From assembly GCA_005772855.1 (NCBI GenBank), contig SXIK01000173.1, positions 1-64,000 on the forward strand: a stretch of DNA of 64,000 nt, given 5' to 3'. Positions 34,135 through 43,032 of this stretch are shown here, piece after piece. Each line of letters opens with the position of its first letter. The stretch's first letter is position 1. The notes below the pieces were generated by a model. That model saw nothing but the letters and a program-made list of their open reading frames with translations. It did not search any database and was not told the origin of the DNA. A program made the translations under genes and the position numbers. The stretch is from Planctomycetia bacterium. Its GTDB lineage: Bacteria; Planctomycetota; UBA8108; SXIK01.

Positions 34135-36939
34135 TCAATTGCGGCCGCCGCGGCCATGGTCCAATTCGTACTGGAGCTTTACAAGCTCTCGAACGACGCG
34201 TTTTGCATCCCATCGTTTGCGCGGATCTTTTTCAACCATGCCAAGAAACAACGCTTCCATTCCAATCGGATACCGGTTCAGGACCTCCCGGGGAAGAGTG
34301 ATCTTGATCTCTCGGTTGGCCTGGATCGTGTCTCGCCCCCTCAACTCCGGAAATGGAGGAGCTCCGGTCGCCATTTCAAAGGCCATGATTCCCAGGCTGA
34401 AGACGTCGGACTTGAAACCTCCGTATTCATCTTTGCCACGTTCCGGTGCCATGTAGCGAGGCGTCCCCAGTACAGGCAACTTTTCGAGCTGATAGCCACG
34501 GGCATCATCCTTCATCCGAAACGAGATTCCAAAGTCCGCGATCTTTACCGAAGCCACCGGCACCTCACTCGACATTCCACCAAGAATTGCATACCAGTTG
34601 CCATCCTTCCGAAACCACTCCCTGAGAATCTCCCGGACCTCTTTTCGGACGTCCTCACGCCGCGCAAGTAGGCGATAGATCCTCACAATTTCTTGCATCA
34701 TCTCGCAAGCCAAGTCGGCCTGATACTCACAACGTGCGAGGTGGGCTCCTTCTAGCAGCGCCTCAACAGCCTTCGAGTACTCATGGCAGCCAGCGAGGTG
34801 GCGAGCTCGCAATTGCTGAAGCTCCGGCGACTCCAGAACGGGGACGGTCTGAAGCAATCGGGACAGTCTCCGATGCAAATGCGGACGCTCCTGTTCTGGA
34901 ATTCTGTCGGCTGCATAGTGCTGAAAGGCGACATTGGTGAACCCGTACCAGGTCCGACCCTCCTCGGTAATAAACCCCTCGGCAAGGAGACTCCGCACTA
35001 TAAAAAAAAGAGAGGTCTCATTGATGTCATGCAGTCGGAGGAGGGTGTCAAAGATGAAATGCGGTCCAACGAATGCCGCCATCTCCAATACGTGCCGCTC
35101 CATCTTTCCGCACGACCTGTACTTCTCGTGGAGACTCTTGCCTTCCGCGAGTTCAAACTCCTGCTGGCGCGGACGGTAGGTGATCCGGCCCGAAACTCGA
35201 TCAAGAGAAAGTACCCCACGCTCAAGAAAGCCCCGGATGATCTCAAGCAACTTCGCGAAGTTGCCTCGACTTAGCCGGTACAGGTGCGAAGCCAGGTCCA
35301 ATCCAGTCAGTGAGTCCCTGAAGATGAGCTGCAAGTATCGCTGGATCTGATACCCCGTGAGTGGTCGCAGGTAGAGCTCTTTCGTGGCCGGCGTGACCCG
35401 TTCGAGGAACTGTTTCAAGCTGCCGTTGGTGCGAATCTCGCCCAGCACCATGGTGCCGACAAGGAGCAGCCTTTTCGTCTGGAGTAAGGGAGCCAACTGA
35501 GTAAGCAGATCACAGGCGACTGGGATGGCGGCCCCTAGGCTCAAGAGGCGCAAGACGACAGGTCCGGTCGTCGAAGAAAACCATTGCTGAATTTGCTCAG
35601 CAATCTGGCGAAGGGACAGATTACTGGCTGGCTTTGCACCCATGATTTGCTCATGAAGATGCGGAAGCCCCTCGATTCGAGAGCAATCGAATTCCAGGAG
35701 ACGTGTGGGCTTGCCACTGGCACCAGACTCGCAATGGACTCCTTGAGCCTCTTTTGTCCGGAGGAACTCGCTCACGAGGCGATTCTTGCCTGTGCCAGCT
35801 TCGCCCTCCACAAGAAGAAAGTAACCACGCCCTTCGCTGATGCGGTCAAAGTAATGGGACAGAAAGTTCCACTCTGACTGTCTTGGAAAGTAGGGTGGAT
35901 CAAGCGCTGCCTCGCGGACTGGCTCTCCCGCGCGACGCCGAATCTCCTCGACAAGTCCGGCATCATACCGGGAGCTGTGGCTCGAATCAGCCGAGGACGC
36001 TACCGATGGAAAATCGAACTCCAGGATTCCTTGCGCGGGGTCGAAACCCAAATCGGTGGCGGCTTCGGGGCCAGCAGACTCCCGGGGCAGACACCTGCCC
36101 CCCACCAACAGCACATTGGCAGGCTTGATGTCACTGTGCACAACCCCCTGGCGGTGTGCAGCCACAAGCCCGCAGGCGACCTGCTTCAAGATCTCGAGCA
36201 CCTCCAGCGGCTGGAGCTTCCGCTCCTTCATGATGTGGAAAAGACTACGGCCTTCGACGTACTCCATGCTGATGAAGTGGCGGTCGCCGTCAACCCCGTG
36301 CTCGAAGACACGAATCACGTTGGGGTGATCGACCTCACGGGCAAGAACGGCTTCGCGATTGTGGAAAAAGTCCATGAAGGCCTCCTTGCGATCCGTAGTG
36401 GACCGGATGAACTTGACGGCCACTTCACGGTTCGAGTCCAGGTCGATCGCGCGGTAGACCGTGCCCATGCCGCCCTGTCCGAGGCGCCTCAGCAGGTAAA
36501 ACCTTCCGTGACGCCGTGGAATCTGCTCATGATGTTGGGAAGCGCCGTCAGCGCAGGGCTTGCCCACGCCCGGAGACAAACGCACGTGGCTTTCGAACGG
36601 TGCCGTCTCGAGAGATCCCAGGGTCAGATTGCCCGTGAGAGACGTTGTCGGGGGAACTGCCTCAAACTCAAGCACCTCGTCCCCCAGCTGGACGCGATCA
36701 CCCAGGTCGAGTCGAGTCTCTCGTTGAATGCGAACGCCGTTGACCCAGGTACCGTTCGTACTGCCGAGGTCGGCTATGAAGAACTCGTCTCCCCGCAACT
36801 CAATTCTTGCGTGCTTCCGCGACACACTCTTCACGTCGAGTATGCATTCGAGGTTTGGCTCGCGACCCAGCACCGCCATCTTGGCAATCGTGAAGGTTCT
36901 GTCGGAGCCGCCCTGAGTCTTCCAGACCAGCCTCACCAT
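34135..36939 (-). CDS. FHA / Ser-Thr protein kinase with an ATPase module nested inside the kinase domain
   Basis: A 934-aa signalling protein with unusual topology. FHA domain 1-95 (GR at 25, SRKHARI 40-46, STNGTWVNG 60-68). Kinase N-lobe from about 146: GQGGMG (154-159), VAVK with Lys176, EYVEG hinge, catalytic loop HSDIKPANVLL (268-278; Arg of HRD is Ser). The kinase then stops. Residues about 281-795 hold an AAA/STAND-like module with GEAGTGKN (379-386) and helical/winged regions to about 780. The kinase resumes at VKIADFG (798-804), GTPRYMAPE (825-833), SDVFSLGIMAFEMATG and the closing Arg909. D270 and DFG are 532 residues apart, against about 18 normally. The nested Walker A ends in Asn and no Walker B acidic pair is seen. 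One continuous frame, so not an obvious assembly fault. Confidence 0.88.
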   Translation of the reverse strand: MVRLVWKTQGGSDRTFTIAKMAVLGREPNLECILDVKSVSRKHARIELRGDEFFIADLGSTNGTWVNGVRIQRETRLDLGDRVQLGDEVLEFEAVPPTTSLTGNLTLGSLETAPFESHVRLSPGVGKPCADGASQHHEQIPRRHGRFYLLRRLGQGGMGTVYRAIDLDSNREVAVKFIRSTTDRKEAFMDFFHNREAVLAREVDHPNVIRVFEHGVDGDRHFISMEYVEGRSLFHIMKERKLQPLEVLEILKQVACGLVAAHRQGVVHSDIKPANVLLVGGRCLPRESAGPEAATDLGFDPAQGILEFDFPSVASSADSSHSSRYDAGLVEEIRRRAGEPVREAALDPPYFPRQSEWNFLSHYFDRISEGRGYFLLVEGEAGTGKNRLVSEFLRTKEAQGVHCESGASGKPTRLLEFDCSRIEGLPHLHEQIMGAKPASNLSLRQIAEQIQQWFSSTTGPVVLRLLSLGAAIPVACDLLTQLAPLLQTKRLLLVGTMVLGEIRTNGSLKQFLERVTPATKELYLRPLTGYQIQRYLQLIFRDSLTGLDLASHLYRLSRGNFAKLLEIIRGFLERGVLSLDRVSGRITYRPRQQEFELAEGKSLHEKYRSCGKMERHVLEMAAFVGPHFIFDTLLRLHDINETSLFFIVRSLLAEGFITEEGRTWYGFTNVAFQHYAADRIPEQERPHLHRRLSRLLQTVPVLESPELQQLRARHLAGCHEYSKAVEALLEGAHLARCEYQADLACEMMQEIVRIYRLLARREDVRKEVREILREWFRKDGNWYAILGGMSSEVPVASVKIADFGISFRMKDDARGYQLEKLPVLGTPRYMAPERGKDEYGGFKSDVFSLGIMAFEMATGAPPFPELRGRDTIQANREIKITLPREVLNRYPIGMEALFLGMVEKDPRKRWDAKRVVRELVKLQYELDHGRGGRN

Positions 36940-36987
36940 ACGTTTGAAATTGTAACACGCGGCAGCGATCCCCGGGCCCGCGCCCCA

Positions 36988-37188
36988 TTAGTCCGACTTC
37001 TCACGCGCGAGATGCTGATCAAGGTTTTCGCGTGTGACAAGCCCCACCTTGCGGGGCGACGGCACGAAGAGCTTCACGCTCGACGGTCGGGACTCAACCC
37101 AGTCGTCCAACTCGGCCATGACAGCACTCAGCCAGGACAGTTTCCGCAGCAAACGCTCAGACCTCTCGGAATAACAATCAGCTTTCAT
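36988..37188 (-). CDS. Hypothetical small protein (66 aa)
   Basis: Reverse ORF between the kinase and the thioredoxin-fold gene. The plausible start is the ATG at 37188 (MKADCYSERSERLLRKLSWL); the 98-aa version overlaps the upstream gene. The composition is protein-like, with an amphipathic helix (LLRKLSWLSAVMAELDDWVE), but no family is recognised and the Shine-Dalgarno is weak. It may be co-transcribed with the flanking minus-strand genes. Confidence 0.4.
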   Translation of the reverse strand: MKADCYSERSERLLRKLSWLSAVMAELDDWVESRPSSVKLFVPSPRKVGLVTRENLDQHLAREKSD

Positions 37189-37244
37189 GGCGAAGAGTAG
37201 CATCCTTTTCGGAAGATGGCGATAACGCAGCAGGAGCCGCGAAA

Positions 37245-39326
37245 TCAAGCGTTCTGGACAAGGATGGCACTCAACGGGTCGCACTCCGTCACCGGCGCTT
37301 GACAGGCGAAATCTCGGCAGACGTAGACGGTCGATTTGTCATCAACCGGCGTCTTCCCGCCAAGGAGGGGGACCATCTTCGAGGTCTCCCCCACGCGTTC
37401 AGGGGAGCACCCTGCGATCACCTTGCTCGGAAGGAACCGCCGATGTACCACACGGAGTAGATCCCGCGTCTCGGCCCTGCGCAAGTCGCCCACAACGCAG
37501 ATCTCCACGGGCGGATGAAGGAAAAAGTCGAGGGCGAGCACCGTGTAGTTCATTGCCATGGGCGCCCGCTCCAGGTAACCCCGTACACCCCGCAACAATT
37601 CCAGCACCCTTTCTCGGTAGACCGCGAGGCCCGTGAGGCGTTCGAGGCGCAAGAGGTTGAGAGCAGCGACGCCGTTTCCCGAGGGAGTGGCGTTGTCGAG
37701 GTTGTCCTTTCGACGCGTAATGAGCGACTCGTGATAAGGCGCCGTGTAGAAGAATCCGCCGCCGACACCGTCCCAGAAGTTCTGGAGCAGCGTATCGGTG
37801 AGTTCCTTCGCTCGAGCGAGATGGGTAAGCGCAAAGGTCGCCTCAAACAGGTCAAGGAAAGCCTCGGCCGCGTAGGCGTAGTCATCCAGGTAGCCAGGAA
37901 ACTGTGTGCGGCCATCCTTGTGCGTGCGATGAAGGCGCCCCGCGGGGCAAAGATTTGCCACAAGGAAGGCCGCCGAACTTTCAGCCGCATCCAGGTAGCG
38001 ACGGTCCTCAAGCACCTGAAAGCCCCGGGCAAAGGCCGAAATCATGAGGCCGTTCCACGCCGCCAGTATCTTCTCGTCGCGGAAGGGCTTGACTCGAAGC
38101 GCTCGAGCCGAGTAGAGCGCTTCTCTGCCACGACTCACCGCCCCGGCAAGCACCAGCGCATCTACCCGCAGAAGCCTGGCCACCGTTTCGAGCGAACGGG
38201 GCACGTTGGGAATGCTCATTCCATTCTCGAAGTTGCCCTCCCGCAAGATGTTGAAGTATTCGCAGACAAGCCTGGCGTCATCCTTGCCGAGCAAGGCCTC
38301 CACCTCCGCCGTAGTCCAGACAAAGAACTTTCCCTCCTCACCCTCGCTGTCAGCATCAGTAGCCGAATAGAAGCCCCCTTCAGGACTTGTCATCTCGCGA
38401 AGTACGTAATCAAGAATCTCTCGCGCAATCCGGGCGTAGAATTCCTTGCCCGTCACTTGAAAGGCTTCAAGGTAGGTGCGGGCCAGGAGTGCATTGTCGT
38501 AGAGCATCTTCTCGAAGTGCGGCACCAACCAACGCTCGTCGGTAGAGTAGCGATGGAAACCGCCGCCAATCTGGTCGTACATGCCGCCAAGGGCCATGCC
38601 TTCTAGCGTCCGCTCGCACATCTCCAGCACGTGAGAATCGCCCGAGCGCAGGTAATGCCGAAGAAGTGTCGAGATTTCGACCGAGCGCGGGAATTTCGGC
38701 GCCTGCCCAAAACCTCCGTACGTCCGATCGAAGGACCTCCTGGCATACTCGGCTCCTGCCTCGAAGACCTCGGCAGAGGGAAGCTCGCTTCCCGGGGGTA
38801 TTGACGGCGACTCAGCCAAGTGCTCCATGACTTGACGAGCCGTCTCCTCAACGCGTTCGCGCCCGGTGCGATAAACTTCGGCGAGTTGAGCAAGGATGTG
38901 ACCGAAACCGGGGCGCCCGTGCCGATTCTCCGGCGGAAAGTAGGTACCGCCCCAAAAAGGCTTGAGATCCGGCGTGAGGAACACGCTCAGCGGCCACCCT
39001 CCCGAGCCAGTGAGCATCTGAACCGCGCTCATGTAGATCGCGTCAATGTCGGGCCTTTCCTCACGATCCACCTTGATGCTCACGAAGTACTGGTTGAGGA
39101 GGCTCGCGATCGAATGGTTCTCAAATGATTCCCGTTCCATGACGTGACACCAGTGGCAGGCGGAGTAGCCCACCGACAAAAAAATTGGTCGGTCGAGGTC
39201 TCTCGCCTTCTTGAGCGCCTCATCTCCCCAGGAGTACCAGTCCACCGGGTTCAATGCGTGTTGCTGGAGGTAGGGGCTAGTCTCATCAGCAAGGCGATTG
39301 GGCTTGCACTTTCGATTGGCAGTCAT
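37245..39326 (-). CDS. Thioredoxin-fold protein of the YyaL/SPATA20 (DUF255) family
   Basis: A 693-aa protein with an N-terminal thioredoxin-like domain ([20 protein letters not shown], then [13 protein letters not shown] with CxxC at 57-60) fused to a large (alpha/alpha)6-barrel like that of N-acylglucosamine epimerases ([33 protein letters not shown]). This is the full family architecture and length. The biochemical role is not settled. It stands 31 bp from the E1 beta gene, same strand. Confidence 0.92.
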   Translation of the reverse strand: MTANRKCKPNRLADETSPYLQQHALNPVDWYSWGDEALKKARDLDRPIFLSVGYSACHWCHVMERESFENHSIASLLNQYFVSIKVDREERPDIDAIYMSAVQMLTGSGGWPLSVFLTPDLKPFWGGTYFPPENRHGRPGFGHILAQLAEVYRTGRERVEETARQVMEHLAESPSIPPGSELPSAEVFEAGAEYARRSFDRTYGGFGQAPKFPRSVEISTLLRHYLRSGDSHVLEMCERTLEGMALGGMYDQIGGGFHRYSTDERWLVPHFEKMLYDNALLARTYLEAFQVTGKEFYARIAREILDYVLREMTSPEGGFYSATDADSEGEEGKFFVWTTAEVEALLGKDDARLVCEYFNILREGNFENGMSIPNVPRSLETVARLLRVDALVLAGAVSRGREALYSARALRVKPFRDEKILAAWNGLMISAFARGFQVLEDRRYLDAAESSAAFLVANLCPAGRLHRTHKDGRTQFPGYLDDYAYAAEAFLDLFEATFALTHLARAKELTDTLLQNFWDGVGGGFFYTAPYHESLITRRKDNLDNATPSGNGVAALNLLRLERLTGLAVYRERVLELLRGVRGYLERAPMAMNYTVLALDFFLHPPVEICVVGDLRRAETRDLLRVVHRRFLPSKVIAGCSPERVGETSKMVPLLGGKTPVDDKSTVYVCRDFACQAPVTECDPLSAILVQNA

Positions 39327-39357
39327 GGGATCTCGGAGGGAGGACCAGATGGAACAT

Positions 39358-40362
39358 TCACCAGCGACGCAGGTCCCGGATCACATCAGCGATCCGCTCG
39401 ACGCTCGGAATTGATGCTGCCTCCAACCCCCTGTGGTAAGGCACGGGATGGTCTGGGTAGGCAATTCGGCGGATGGGACCGTCGAGGAACTCAAAGGCTT
39501 TTTCGCCAATTCTCGCTGCAATCTCGCCGCCAAAACCGCCCGTGAAACAGGCCTCGTGCACGATCACCGCCCTGCCAGTCCGCCGAATGCTTTCGAGAAT
39601 GAGCCCTTCGTCCATGGGCGCCAGACTGCGCAGATCCACGACCTCCACGGAGATGCCATCTCGTGAAACAACCTCAGCAGCCTCGAGAGAAGTGTGCGTC
39701 ATCCAGCCGTACGCGATGACAGTGACATCCTCTCCACTGCGGACGATCCGGGCGGAACCAATCACTGCCTCCCTGCGAGCAGCCTCGAACGATTCCGCAG
39801 ATTGCTTCACCCGGCGGTAAAGGTGCTTGTGCTCGAAGAAAAGAACGGGGTTCGGGTCCCTGATGGCGGCACGAAGGAGCGCGTAGGCATCGGATGGCCA
39901 CGCTGGAGCGACAACCTTGAGGCCCGGCGTGTGAAGAAACCACGCCTCAACGCACTGTGAATGAAACGCGCCGGCTCCAGCGCCTCCGCCTGTTGGACAG
40001 CGGATCACCATCGGGACGGGACGACCCGTGCGCCAGAACATCTTTGCCGCCACGTTCACGACTTGGTTGAAACCACACGAAATGAAATCTGCGAACTGCA
40101 TCTCGACCACTGGACGGCGACCCAGCATTGCGGCGCCGACGGCCATCCCAATCGTTCCCGACTCCGAAATCGGCGTGTTGACCATACGATGTGGGCCAAA
40201 CTCCGCCAGGAAGCCCCTCGTCGCCTTGAAGGCGCCGCCGTACTCGGCGATGTCTTGCCCCATGACGAAGACAGAAGGATCGTCCTGAAGTTCATCTCGA
40301 AGAGCCCGCGTGATCGCATCCAGGTAAGAGATCTCCTTGGTCACCACGGTTTCACTCGGCAT
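39358..40362 (-). CDS. 2-oxoacid dehydrogenase E1 component, beta subunit (pyruvate dehydrogenase-like)
   Basis: A 334-aa beta subunit of the thiamine-diphosphate-dependent E1 enzyme. Motifs: [40 protein letters not shown] (active-site region), [18 protein letters not shown], and [16 protein letters not shown]. It overlaps the alpha gene by 11 bp, so the subunits are translationally coupled. Substrate (pyruvate, branched-chain 2-oxoacid or acetoin) cannot be fixed; no E2 or E3 gene is present in the window. Confidence 0.92.
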   Translation of the reverse strand: MPSETVVTKEISYLDAITRALRDELQDDPSVFVMGQDIAEYGGAFKATRGFLAEFGPHRMVNTPISESGTIGMAVGAAMLGRRPVVEMQFADFISCGFNQVVNVAAKMFWRTGRPVPMVIRCPTGGGAGAGAFHSQCVEAWFLHTPGLKVVAPAWPSDAYALLRAAIRDPNPVLFFEHKHLYRRVKQSAESFEAARREAVIGSARIVRSGEDVTVIAYGWMTHTSLEAAEVVSRDGISVEVVDLRSLAPMDEGLILESIRRTGRAVIVHEACFTGGFGGEIAARIGEKAFEFLDGPIRRIAYPDHPVPYHRGLEAASIPSVERIADVIRDLRRW

Positions 40363-41464
40363 AAATGCCTCCGAGTGGGGTCTCTGGGACGGGGTCGGGA
40401 GCTTTCATCGCCGAGTCGACGGTTTCGACGATCAACTCCGCGCAGCATTTTGCGATGTCGTCGAGGTACTTTTGCGTTGCGGCGCCAACCTCGAGAAGGC
40501 TTCGTTCGAAGCGCGCCAGGGGATCTGACCGCTCGTGCCTCTGCCGCTCGGCGGCGTCCAAGAGTTGAATCGAATCATCCCCTTCCGAGTGCCCGCGCAT
40601 CCGCCCGACGACAGCCTCGATCAAAGTCGGCCCTTCGCCCCGGCGGGCACGACTCACCGCTCGAGCCACCTCCTCGTGGACCCGCACCACATCGCACCCA
40701 TCGACGCGGACGCCCGGGATGCCATACGCGGCACCGCGCTCAGCGAGCGTCTGGGATGCGTACTGCTCCCTGGCCGGCGTCGAGAACGCATATCCGTTGT
40801 TCTCGATGATCAAAATGAAAGGAACCCTGAGCACTGCGGCCATGTTCAGACCTTCGTGGAAGTCTCCCGTTGACGTCCCGCCTTCACCGACAAAGTTAAC
40901 GGCGACTCGATCACTGCCGCGCTGCTTGAAGGCGAGCGCAAGCCCCGCCGCGACGGGAATCATTGCCCCGAGGTGACTGATCATCCCAACGTGGATAATC
41001 CCCGCTCCCTCGTCAAAGTGGGAGTAGTGATAGGAACGCTCGCGTCCAGCAGAGAATCCGTTCGCCTTGCCGAGCATCTGGCAGGCAAGGCGATAAAGGA
41101 TGCCTCGGGGCTCGACTTGCGACGCTCGCCTCTGGCTCACGGCCGGAAAGAGGTCAGGAAAGAGTCTTCCTGCATCGAGGTAGTGGCGCAAGATGGCGCC
41201 AGAGTCACGGTGGAGCGAGATCAACGCGTCACCCGCCTCGATGGCAGTCGCAGCAGCCACCGTGACACCCTCATTCCCCACTGAGCTGTACCACTTGGAC
41301 ACGGCACCCAGGCGAACGAGGCGCTCGAAGCGCAGATCCCATTCGCGTGCCAACCTCAAGAAGAAGTGCATCTCCCGGAGCGCCTCGGGGGTTGGTGGCT
41401 CGACTCTCCTGGACGAGCACTCGGTCGCTGATGAAGAGGCTGCGGTTGCTGTGTTCTCGCGCAT
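40352..41464 (-). CDS. 2-oxoacid dehydrogenase E1 component, alpha subunit
   Basis: A 370-aa alpha subunit partnering the overlapping beta gene. It shows the thiamine-diphosphate motif FVGEGGTSTGDFHEGLNMAA followed by IIENNGYAFSTP (GDG-x-NN type), and the phospho-loop GHSEGDD. The entry region KWYSSVGNEGVTVAAATAIE matches the family's usual Q/GxE segment. The N-terminal 20 residues are low-complexity; the exact start is uncertain. About 195 bp separate it from the divergent lipoprotein gene, where promoters for both should lie. Confidence 0.92.
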   Translation of the reverse strand: MRENTATAASSSATECSSRRVEPPTPEALREMHFFLRLAREWDLRFERLVRLGAVSKWYSSVGNEGVTVAAATAIEAGDALISLHRDSGAILRHYLDAGRLFPDLFPAVSQRRASQVEPRGILYRLACQMLGKANGFSAGRERSYHYSHFDEGAGIIHVGMISHLGAMIPVAAGLALAFKQRGSDRVAVNFVGEGGTSTGDFHEGLNMAAVLRVPFILIIENNGYAFSTPAREQYASQTLAERGAAYGIPGVRVDGCDVVRVHEEVARAVSRARRGEGPTLIEAVVGRMRGHSEGDDSIQLLDAAERQRHERSDPLARFERSLLEVGAATQKYLDDIAKCCAELIVETVDSAMKAPDPVPETPLGGIYAE

Positions 41465-41658
41465 ATCGAATTTCGTCGCGCCTCTCGGAAGTGCAGAAAT
41501 CTACCTGCAGGCGATCTTTAAAGCCATTGGGCTCGGCCAGCCACCCAGTAAAATGACACTAACGAATTCTATCACTTGAAGCAAGTGGAGACTTCTCCGT
41601 CCAATCGAGCCATGAGACGAGATTTGTTCTTCCATTCTGAGGTTAACTCCGGAGCACG

Positions 41659-42918
41659 ATGGAGATGAATGTCCAGTCAAAGGTGCTTTGCTGTCTTGGT
41701 ATCCTTGCTGTGCTCGCGTCACTGGGTTGTCGCCACAGCCACCGCCGAAGGGTTATTGTTTCCAACCCCAGCAGCACATTCGCTGGCGATTTCCAGTCGA
41801 TTGCCGACTACCTCGAGGATCCAACAGTCAGGGTCCTTCTGAGAAACATGCCACGCAACACAGGCAACCTACCTCCGGACGTCGAGGGCCAGTTCGAGTC
41901 AGAAGGCGAGATTCGCGCAACTTCCATCCCGGGGTCACGACGAGGCGACCTCGTCACGGGCAGCTTTTGTTTCGGCACAGCCTCGGGAAGCCGACTCCAG
42001 GTTGCCATTGAGGATGCGAGCGTCGTCGATGCCGGCGCGGCTTCTTTTCTTGAAGGCAGCAACGATCGTTTCACCGTCTACACAGCCTTTAAATCAGTTC
42101 AGACGCAAACCTCAGGCTCCACGTGCGAGATCCATGAAGTCAACGTGTTTTCGGGCATGCGGAACTCCGACGGCAGCTTCTCTGACCTCTACATCGGTCA
42201 GGGAATCGTGGGACTTGTTGGCGACTGCGGCGCGCTCCTGATCGGCGACGTTCAGGCCTCGAAGGGAATCGCGGACCGCGTCGGCTCGTCGTGTACAGAT
42301 GACCCCGGCGCACAGCCTGGCGATCCTTCGAACGTGCTCGTGACGGTGGAGAACAGCCTCGTCACCGACTTGGCGGTTTTTCTGGGCAACGACACCACAC
42401 CAACACTCTTTGTGCGGCCGCTTTCAACGGGCAGCTTCGAGAGCCGCCCAGGTTTCTCGCTCTATTTCGAGAGTGTTCAGCCGTCGGCGGGCAAAGACCC
42501 ACAGGGAAACGACCTCCTCATGGGTGAGATTGTGAGCGGGCAGTTCGCGCCCGACGCCACTGGGACCGGCGGGACCGTGACCTACTCCATCGAGAATCAG
42601 GTGGGTACGGACGTCTTTTTCGCACCCATGCCAGTCAATCGGAGGAGCTTCGACCTTTACGCAGTGACCAATTCGGGCGTCCTGGTTCCGGGCTATCCCA
42701 ATCCTCCGGGATCAGGCCTCGATTGCCTGTGCAGCATGGCCCCGAGCATCGACCCCTATGTCGTCGGATACTATTCCTACAACATTCCCCAGGCGATCTC
42801 TCCGTCCCAGACCAACGTGCTCTTCTTCAACGCAGACACCAACGTGCAGGTGGACGCCTTCACCGGCCCTTTCAACCTCGACGCGGGCTCGGGGACTGTC
42901 ACACTGCTCGTCGACTGA
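41659..42918 (+). CDS. Hypothetical lipoprotein
   Basis: A 419-aa protein with a clear lipoprotein signal (VLCCLGILAVLASLGC, lipobox SLGC) and a beta-rich mature part with many Gly, Ser and Asp residues (GDLVTGSFCFGTASGSRLQV, LVGDCGALLIGDVQASKGIA, GSGTVTLLVD). No family recognised. Likely anchored at the outer or inner membrane facing the periplasm or surface. Two tandem hairpins follow the stop codon. Confidence 0.78.
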   Translation: MEMNVQSKVLCCLGILAVLASLGCRHSHRRRVIVSNPSSTFAGDFQSIADYLEDPTVRVLLRNMPRNTGNLPPDVEGQFESEGEIRATSIPGSRRGDLVTGSFCFGTASGSRLQVAIEDASVVDAGAASFLEGSNDRFTVYTAFKSVQTQTSGSTCEIHEVNVFSGMRNSDGSFSDLYIGQGIVGLVGDCGALLIGDVQASKGIADRVGSSCTDDPGAQPGDPSNVLVTVENSLVTDLAVFLGNDTTPTLFVRPLSTGSFESRPGFSLYFESVQPSAGKDPQGNDLLMGEIVSGQFAPDATGTGGTVTYSIENQVGTDVFFAPMPVNRRSFDLYAVTNSGVLVPGYPNPPGSGLDCLCSMAPSIDPYVVGYYSYNIPQAISPSQTNVLFFNADTNVQVDAFTGPFNLDAGSGTVTLLVD

Positions 42919-42940
42919 GAAGCCGCGTGTCGCGGCCGGC

Positions 42941-42965
42941 GTGGGGGAGGCCTTTCCTCCCCCAC
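42941..42965. terminator. Hairpin downstream of the lipoprotein gene
   Basis: Perfect 10-bp stem GTGGGGGAGG/CCTCCCCCAC with loop CCTTT, 22 bp after the stop codon; likely transcript end. No U-tract. Confidence 0.6.
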
Positions 42966-42975
42966 CAGCAAGGAG

Positions 42976-43012
42976 ACTCAGAGCCTGAGCAATTCTTGCT
43001 CAGGCTCTGAGT
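42976..43012. terminator. Perfect 17-bp inverted repeat before the 43033 gene
   Basis: ACTCAGAGCCTGAGCAA and its exact complement are separated by TTC, giving a very stable hairpin directly upstream of the next start codon (20 bp away). It may terminate the upstream transcript, or occlude translation of the next gene if included in its leader. Confidence 0.6.
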
Positions 43013-43032
43013 CCTGGAATCGCGGCAGCTCC

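Noticed and set aside
37515-38606. 363-aa plus-strand ORF antisense to the YyaL-type gene
   Set aside because: Antisense shadow of a well-supported gene.
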